Source: Apostichopus japonicus | Taxonomy: Eukaryota > Echinodermata > Holothuroidea > Aspidochirotida > Stichopodidae | DNA: 64,000 nt | Direction: 5' to 3' | Assembly: GCF_037975245.1 (NCBI RefSeq) | Contig: NC_092563.1 | Location: 4,101,001-4,165,000 of the forward strand | Shown here: in pieces, positions 60,001 to 64,000 of the stretch | Position numbering within the stretch: the stretch's first letter is position 1 | Layout of the letters: each line of letters starts with the position of its first letter | Position numbers and translations under genes: made by a program | The notes under the pieces: model-generated | The model's input: only the letters and a program-made list of their open reading frames with translations | Told to the model about the DNA's origin: nothing | Database searches by the model: none

Positions 60001-63000
60001 GAGACGCTTCTTCACAGAGCTTGTATCGATGGCAACTTTAGACAGGTCAAAAGTCTCCTGGAGAAGGTACGTTGAGGACTTTCATCCCGAAGGACACCAG
60101 CTTGTATGTATTTAGCAATTAGCTAGTTATTAGTCTGACCTGTTAAGGACAATAATATCTTCAGCCCCAATTCTTACATTTACTTTGGTATCGGAACCTA
60201 TGGTAAATTGTTGATGTCAGTATTTTGCGAGGTCAGTTAACATTGCTTGTGTCAAACTGAACAGTCTACAGACCATATATGATACCTAATTATTTGCCTT
60301 TGAACATATATTCGCTAAATTTATGATAAGCCCAAGTATTTCTGGTAGCATAATTTTAGGACCGATCAAATTTCTCAATAATTGTTCATAATTCCACAGT
60401 TGTAATAGCTCTGAGCAGGTCCGAGTTTGATGTATTGGATAGTGCAGTGTGGGTATAGGCTTCAGTGGTACTGCTATATCTAACCTGTTACTGCTAGGAT
60501 AAACCAAAATTGTCCCCCATGAGACTTCATAAAATCTATCAATGAAAGAAGAGGGTGAAAAGAACCTCAGTATTACAGTAAATTTCCTGCACTTCATTGA
60601 AATCCGTGTAAATTGATTGAGGGCATACTTTAAATGTTTCTGGATTCCTTTTATCTCTATACCCAGGGCCATCCGGTTAACCCGAGAGACTACTGTGGAT
60701 GGTTGCCCCTCCACGAAGCAAGCAACCACGACCACTACGCCATAGTGGAAATCCTCATAGAACATGGTGCAGCCATCAATGACAGAGGTGGCGCTCAGTG
60801 TGGTGGCATCACACCCCTCCATGATGCCATTAGCTGTGGCAACCTGGAAGTGGCGGAGTTGCTAGTCCAGAAAGGAGCATCGGTAATCGCTAAAGACGAC
60901 AACGTAAGTCAACTTCCTCGGTCGCTGACATTGGTCGACTAAAATCGGCGATGGGGTGATGAAGTGAACAATGTAAGAGATCTGAAAAAAAGAGCTACTT
61001 TCAATTCATTTTGGATTAAATTTTCATAAACAAATTTAAATGAGCTCCTTGAAGGTTCTTTCCAGTTTCGTCACTGCAATGCTGCATATATTTGTGGCAT
61101 AAACAAGAGTTGTGGGAAAACAGTCTTTTTAAGGTAGAATCAGATAAACCAGAGTAGTTCAAGTTTGAGTTTGCAATTATATATGCGCAGAGACTCTTAG
61201 AAACTCGGGAGTAATAAATCTTTAATGACCCTGTCGAATATGCTCATTTACAAAGGGTGGCAACAGTCTATGGGCGATCATCGAAAAAGGGTCTACGTTA
61301 GGCTTACCTTACCAAAAGTTTGTTAATTCCAAATCTCTGAAGTTTTTATTACTGTTATTCTGCGTAGCTTCAGTCACCAGTTTTCTGTTCTGTGATATGA
61401 TTCAAAAGATGGGTTTGGGGTATTAATATGGTCTTGTCGTTTTGCAGGGTCTTTCAGCATTGGACACTCTGGAGAAATGGAAGGAGGTGAACATGGGTGG
61501 CCTTGACGACGATGTCATGCGGCAATCTCAGAACCTCGCTGAGCAGCTACTGAATGCTGCTCAAGGTAAAGGATGGACAGATTGTATAATCAAACAGACT
61601 TGTTACCATTTATGGATGTTTACTATGCACTATGCAATTGCATTTTAATAGAAAAATAAAGTATCCCTAGTTGATCAGGAGCTTCAAGATCAAATATTGA
61701 GTTATATGTTTTATAATATAGTGGTATCAAACTAGACCATTAATAGGTTGATTAGGTACCACAAAGGTAAACAATTTATTTACCTTTTAAACCCCTTGAA
61801 AGGGTTGAGAAGGATTCATAAACACCCATTCTTGGATGTCTTAGGTCCCCTAAAGGGATGAAATCAGGCATTTCAACTTTTGCAAAGAAAGCAACAAAAC
61901 ATTAGATTAACATTGTGAGATCTTTTTGTCTTTGTAATGGATTGAAGAATAATAACTAATTAGTGACAGCCAATATTGTCATGACCTCATAATGACAGGT
62001 AAGTTTTGTATTCAGTGATGTGTAAATATTACATGATTTGCTCAGAAGAATAAACAGTGATGTCATTGAAAATGGAGAATTGGTAAGATGGAGGTATCAC
62101 TTTATGAAAAGTAGCTTTTTTTGTTTCATCTATTTGGTCATCCATCTTCCAAACTAGTTGGATTGTTAATGAATGAATTAAAATGATAATTTAGGTTATA
62201 ATATACAACAACAACTTTTTGTGAAGTAATTCTATGCTAAATCTTAACAAAACCAAAAAGGGTTATTATATATTTTTGGCATCACCATATTATTTGCAAC
62301 CATATCGTTTATTATTTGCTCCTACTTTCAGCTTCTCCAGCTGTCGTTTCTTCGACACCAGAAGTGCCTGGTAACAGTTTATTAAATTCTGATCTCTATG
62401 ACAACGAAGAAGATTCACAAAGTCAGTCACAGACTGGTACTCTCAGTCAATACCAGATTGGTCCCCTCAGCCAGTCGAACAAACCCTATGGAAATGTCAG
62501 TGCTGGCATACATCGGAAACCGGAGGATGGCCTTAGAACTGTTAGCAAGCATCCAAACAGGAGCAGTTTATCGATCAGGAGTCAGAGAGATGAGGCTTCT
62601 AGTTCAGACGAGGAAGGAGAGTTAGAGAAAGAGGAGGATATTATCGTATCAGGGATTAGCCAATCACAATCAAGTGAACTGCCTACCATGACATCATTCA
62701 AGAGGAACCACTCGTGCTCTATTTTGGGCTCTCAAAAGCAAACCAGTCCAAAACCAACGATAGCTAACGACACTCTGTCGGTGTCCCCACTGATGTCCTC
62801 CGAATCAGGCGAAGTTCCAGTCAGAAACACAAGTATGGCAAAGGACACTTCCCGTGAGGATGCGAGAGTCGTCTATCGTACGGCCATGGACAGCGTGGGT
62901 AGCGCCACCAGCAGATTGACGGTTAAGAAACATCCAGGGACGTCCGTAAAAACTAGTCACAAAACCAACAACAAGGTTCCCCTCATATCGGAGAACGACT

Positions 63001-64000
63001 ATGTAGCGGAAGATTGGTTGATAGAGGATTTGGCGCCCTCTAAAAGGCGTCGTGTAGATGGCAGGGATGTATTCAGGGAAGCCGAACTAAACAGCGTCGG
63101 TAGACACGAGGAGACTTCAAGATTGTCCAGAAAGAAGAGGAAGAAGCAAACCCAACTGAAGTTAACAGGAATCTTACATCAGAGGCCGAGGAACACGTCC
63201 GAGAGGGGAGATTCGTCCAATGACGAGAGAGAAACGGAACCGATGGTACCTTCCTCGTCGCCGATGGTGTCTCAGTCAATCGATAACCACCACCAGGTGG
63301 CGGTGGTTTCATCTTCGCCGCCCGCAACGGCTTCAGCGATGCGAGTCAAAGTCAGGGTGGTGGATAAGGTGTTTCTCATCTCGGTGCCTTTGAGGTACTC
63401 CACAAAAGATTTTTATCAGTATTTTTTCCACTTTGTTTGGGATAGTGAGCAGTTTTACATACGTCCCTGTATCAAACGCTCTGGGACTTATTAAGATATC
63501 ATCTAACAGAAAGAATAAAGACCAATAGGTTGACCATCTTCAAAATTTAACCCTCATTATGCCAAACAGTAGCAGTAATGTTTTACATTTTTCACTTTTT
63601 ATGAATGTCTTAATTTTACGCCAGCTCAAACCACCATCTCATAGAACCTCCAATTGTTCACGGTAAATTAAATCTTAGGAGGCTTACGTTCAACTCTCTC
63701 CCGTCCAGAAAGGACTCAGACTTTCTCCATGTGTAATTTTTGTTTTCTTCTTGCTGTTAATGTCTGATGACTCTCTGTTTATTTTATTTATTTATTAATT
63801 AATTAATTAATTAATTAATTTATTTATTAATTAATTAATTAATTAATTTATTGTTTCTTTGACAGTTCACCTAAAACCATCAAGTGGCTCTCAGAAGAGA
63901 CGGGGAACAGATACTATTCATTCTCGGGATTGAGACCTCTGATCACCTTGACAACGGCAGACAAGGCTCTCTTTTCTCCAGACGACGTCGTGTCTGAGAT
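50988..64000 (+). CDS. TONSL: TONSL (Tonsoku-like DNA repair protein), 5' ~1073 codons; runs off window
   Basis: TONSL works with MMS22L in homologous-recombination repair at stalled forks and reads new histone H4 unmethylated at Lys20. I rebuild 16 coding exons: 50988-51015, 52394-52489, 53184-53487, 53977-54138, 54910-55081, 55805-55919, 56772-56920, 57356-57508, 58504-58629, 58908-59112, 59560-59627, 59977-60066, 60667-60903, 61448-61565, 62332-63394 and 63866 onward. All junctions are GT-AG and all phases agree. Residues about 10-435 are TPR-type helical repeats (e.g. [35 protein letters not shown]); about 445-510 is acidic; 531-650 is three ankyrin repeats ([40 protein letters not shown]); 675-1000 is Ser/Gln-rich and basic, disordered; 1010 onward is a ubiquitin-like strand region ([15 protein letters not shown]). 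The C-terminal LRR domain (human protein has 1378 residues) lies beyond the window. Confidence 0.95.
51196..51325 (+). repeat. 64-bp perfect palindrome plus retroelement-end block, TONSL intron 1
   Basis: 51196-51259 is a perfect palindrome with two 32-bp arms and no spacer, centred on GGATCC at 51225-51230. Its right arm continues into the block 'acaggctctctagtggata' ... 'gtttgctaacag' + TTTTATTTTA shared with 13525-13690. 'taagttggcct' is repeated three times at 51160-51210. It looks like a head-to-head joint of two copies of that repeat. Confidence 0.85.
52282..52339. repeat. Hairpin repeat before TONSL exon 2
   Basis: The arms cttggacgaccaga and tctggtcgtccaag are perfect 14-bp inverted repeats around a 30-nt loop, 55 bp upstream of the exon. 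A related word occurs at about 51970-52010. Confidence 0.6.
52394..52489 (+). CDS. TONSL: TONSL coding exon 2
   Basis: Acceptor gcttttcag, donor GTGAGT. Encodes LEKEKAKAQ and [12 protein letters not shown] of the first TPR helix pair; ends phase 1 within a Gly codon. Confidence 0.92.
53184..53487 (+). CDS. TONSL: TONSL coding exon 3
   Basis: Acceptor attataaaag, donor GTGAGA. TPR repeats with [29 protein letters not shown] and [10 protein letters not shown]. Ends phase 2. Confidence 0.92.
53977..54138 (+). CDS. TONSL: TONSL coding exon 4
   Basis: Acceptor cgtcttcag, donor GTAAGT. Encodes [20 protein letters not shown], a conserved TPR unit; phase 2 at both ends. Confidence 0.92.
54910..55081 (+). 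CDS. TONSL: TONSL coding exon 5
   Basis: Acceptor tgcttgaag, weak polypyrimidine tract; donor GTAAGA. Encodes [19 protein letters not shown]; colinear with the NHL-EDL segment of vertebrate TONSL, which supports the weak acceptor. Confidence 0.88.
55505..55660. repeat. Perfect 78-bp tandem duplication, TONSL intron 5
   Basis: Two apparently identical units, 55505-55582 and 55583-55660, starting gtgtggtctgtgaactag. Recent local duplication. Confidence 0.9.
55805..55919 (+). CDS. TONSL: TONSL coding exon 6
   Basis: Acceptor taccccacag, donor GTGAGC. Encodes [19 protein letters not shown], one of the best conserved TPR segments. Confidence 0.93.
56772..56920 (+). CDS. TONSL: TONSL coding exon 7
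   Basis: Acceptor tattctcag, donor GTAAGA. Encodes [20 protein letters not shown], a TPR unit. Confidence 0.92.
57356..57508 (+). CDS. TONSL: TONSL coding exon 8
   Basis: Acceptor tatttccgcag, donor GTAAAA. Encodes [20 protein letters not shown] and ELKLRSGN; symmetric phase 0. Confidence 0.93.
58504..58629 (+). CDS. TONSL: TONSL coding exon 9
   Basis: Acceptor ttcttgacag, donor GTGAGA. Encodes [16 protein letters not shown], the last clear TPR; phase 0. Confidence 0.92.
58908..59112 (+). CDS. TONSL: TONSL coding exon 10 (acidic linker)
   Basis: Acceptor tccgtctag, donor GTACAG. A basic helix ([11 protein letters not shown]) then an acidic run ([10 protein letters not shown]) between TPR and ankyrin domains. 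Ends phase 1. Confidence 0.92.
59560..59627 (+). CDS. TONSL: TONSL coding exon 11
   Basis: Acceptor tgtccaaag, donor GTAAAG. A 68-nt linker exon, polar residues only. Confidence 0.88.
59655..59730. repeat. Short tandem duplication, ~32-bp unit
   Basis: The word 'aacagagtagtacagtcatc' occurs twice, about 32 bp apart, in TONSL intron 11. Confidence 0.8.
59977..60066 (+). CDS. TONSL: TONSL coding exon 12 (ankyrin repeat 1)
   Basis: Acceptor tatcctttag, donor GTACGT. Encodes [15 protein letters not shown]; Glu535 corresponds to human Glu530 of the H4 pocket. Confidence 0.93.
60667..60903 (+). CDS. TONSL: TONSL coding exon 13 (ankyrin repeats 2-3)
   Basis: Acceptor ctatacccag, donor GTAAGT. Encodes [16 protein letters not shown] and [12 protein letters not shown], with Asp564, Trp568, Glu573, Asn576 and Asp609 aligned to the H4-tail pocket residues. 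Confidence 0.95.
61448..61565 (+). CDS. TONSL: TONSL coding exon 14
   Basis: Acceptor tcgttttgcag, donor GTAAAG. Encodes [11 protein letters not shown], matching the end of the ankyrin domain. Ends phase 1. Confidence 0.93.
62332..63394 (+). CDS. TONSL: TONSL coding exon 15 (large disordered exon)
   Basis: Acceptor ctactttcag, donor GTACTC. About 354 codons: Ser/Gln-rich ([14 protein letters not shown]), acidic patches ([12 protein letters not shown]), basic patches (SRKKRKKQ) and, at the end, [17 protein letters not shown], start of the ubiquitin-like region. The open frame continues past the donor to 63494, but homology stops at the donor. Confidence 0.93.
63785..63852. repeat. (ATTA)n/(ATTT)n microsatellite in TONSL intron 15
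   Basis: Tetranucleotide run ending about 14 bp before the exon 16 acceptor. Confidence 0.95.
63866..64000 (+). CDS. TONSL: TONSL coding exon 16 (partial, cut by window end)
   Basis: Acceptor gtttctttgacag. Encodes [19 protein letters not shown] and DDVVSE of the ubiquitin-like region; phase agrees with exon 15. Continues beyond the window. Confidence 0.92.

Noticed and set aside
60286-60822. 178-codon minus-strand frame
   Set aside because: Antisense to the ankyrin exon of TONSL (60667-60903) and its intron; no domain features.
63395-63494. Extension of TONSL exon 15 to a stop at 63494
   Set aside because: Homology to the ubiquitin-like region ends at the GTACTC donor and resumes in phase at 63866.

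Overview
The window is animal nuclear DNA: AT-rich, with split genes, consensus GT-AG introns and dense small transposon debris. Retroelement types (Penelope, L2/CR1-like and jockey-like LINEs, tRNA-derived SINEs), the TTAA and hAT miniature elements, and protein similarity of the two best genes point to a marine deuterostome invertebrate. An echinoderm, perhaps a sea cucumber, is my best guess; that is inference, not proof.

Layout. 1-20 kb: no convincing gene. It holds diverged repeat modules (0.3-2 kb), a foldback element (2.7-3.4 kb), hAT-like and TTAA miniature elements (4.4, 15.5, 16.2, 16.8 kb) and long featureless AT-rich stretches. 20.2-39.8 kb, minus strand: a cluster of three three-exon gamma-glutamylcyclotransferase (GGCT-fold) genes. 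The promoter-proximal copy (39.8-33.3 kb) is complete with both catalytic signatures. The middle copy (27.1-24.5 kb) has an intact reading frame but has lost both the YGSN loop and the catalytic Glu, so it looks like a pseudoenzyme. The distal copy (23.5-20.2 kb) keeps the active-site residues, but I find no start codon and a LINE fragment lies just upstream. Between and inside these genes are a Penelope fragment with 23-bp inverted ends, SINEs, and a 627-bp tandem array into which a TTAA element and then a hAT element inserted.

40-46 kb: an L2/CR1-like LINE remnant without its reverse transcriptase, repeat fragments and an unusual GC-rich stretch. 46.4-47.3 kb, plus strand: a probably single-coding-exon SLC35G1-like drug/metabolite transporter. 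51.0-64.0 kb, plus strand: the TONSL gene (Tonsoku-like, replication-coupled repair and unmodified-H4 reader). It could be rebuilt as 16 coding exons whose phases all agree (~1073 residues), starting with a 28-nt coding exon and running off the window before the C-terminal LRR domain. A perfect E2F-type site lies 1.4 kb upstream of its ATG.

The genes are not an obvious functional unit: glutathione/gamma-glutamyl metabolism, membrane transport and replication repair sit side by side as in ordinary animal chromosomes. The points most worth a second look are the GGCT cluster with its apparent pseudoenzyme, the datable nested insertions at 34-37 kb, and several unexplained palindromic modules.
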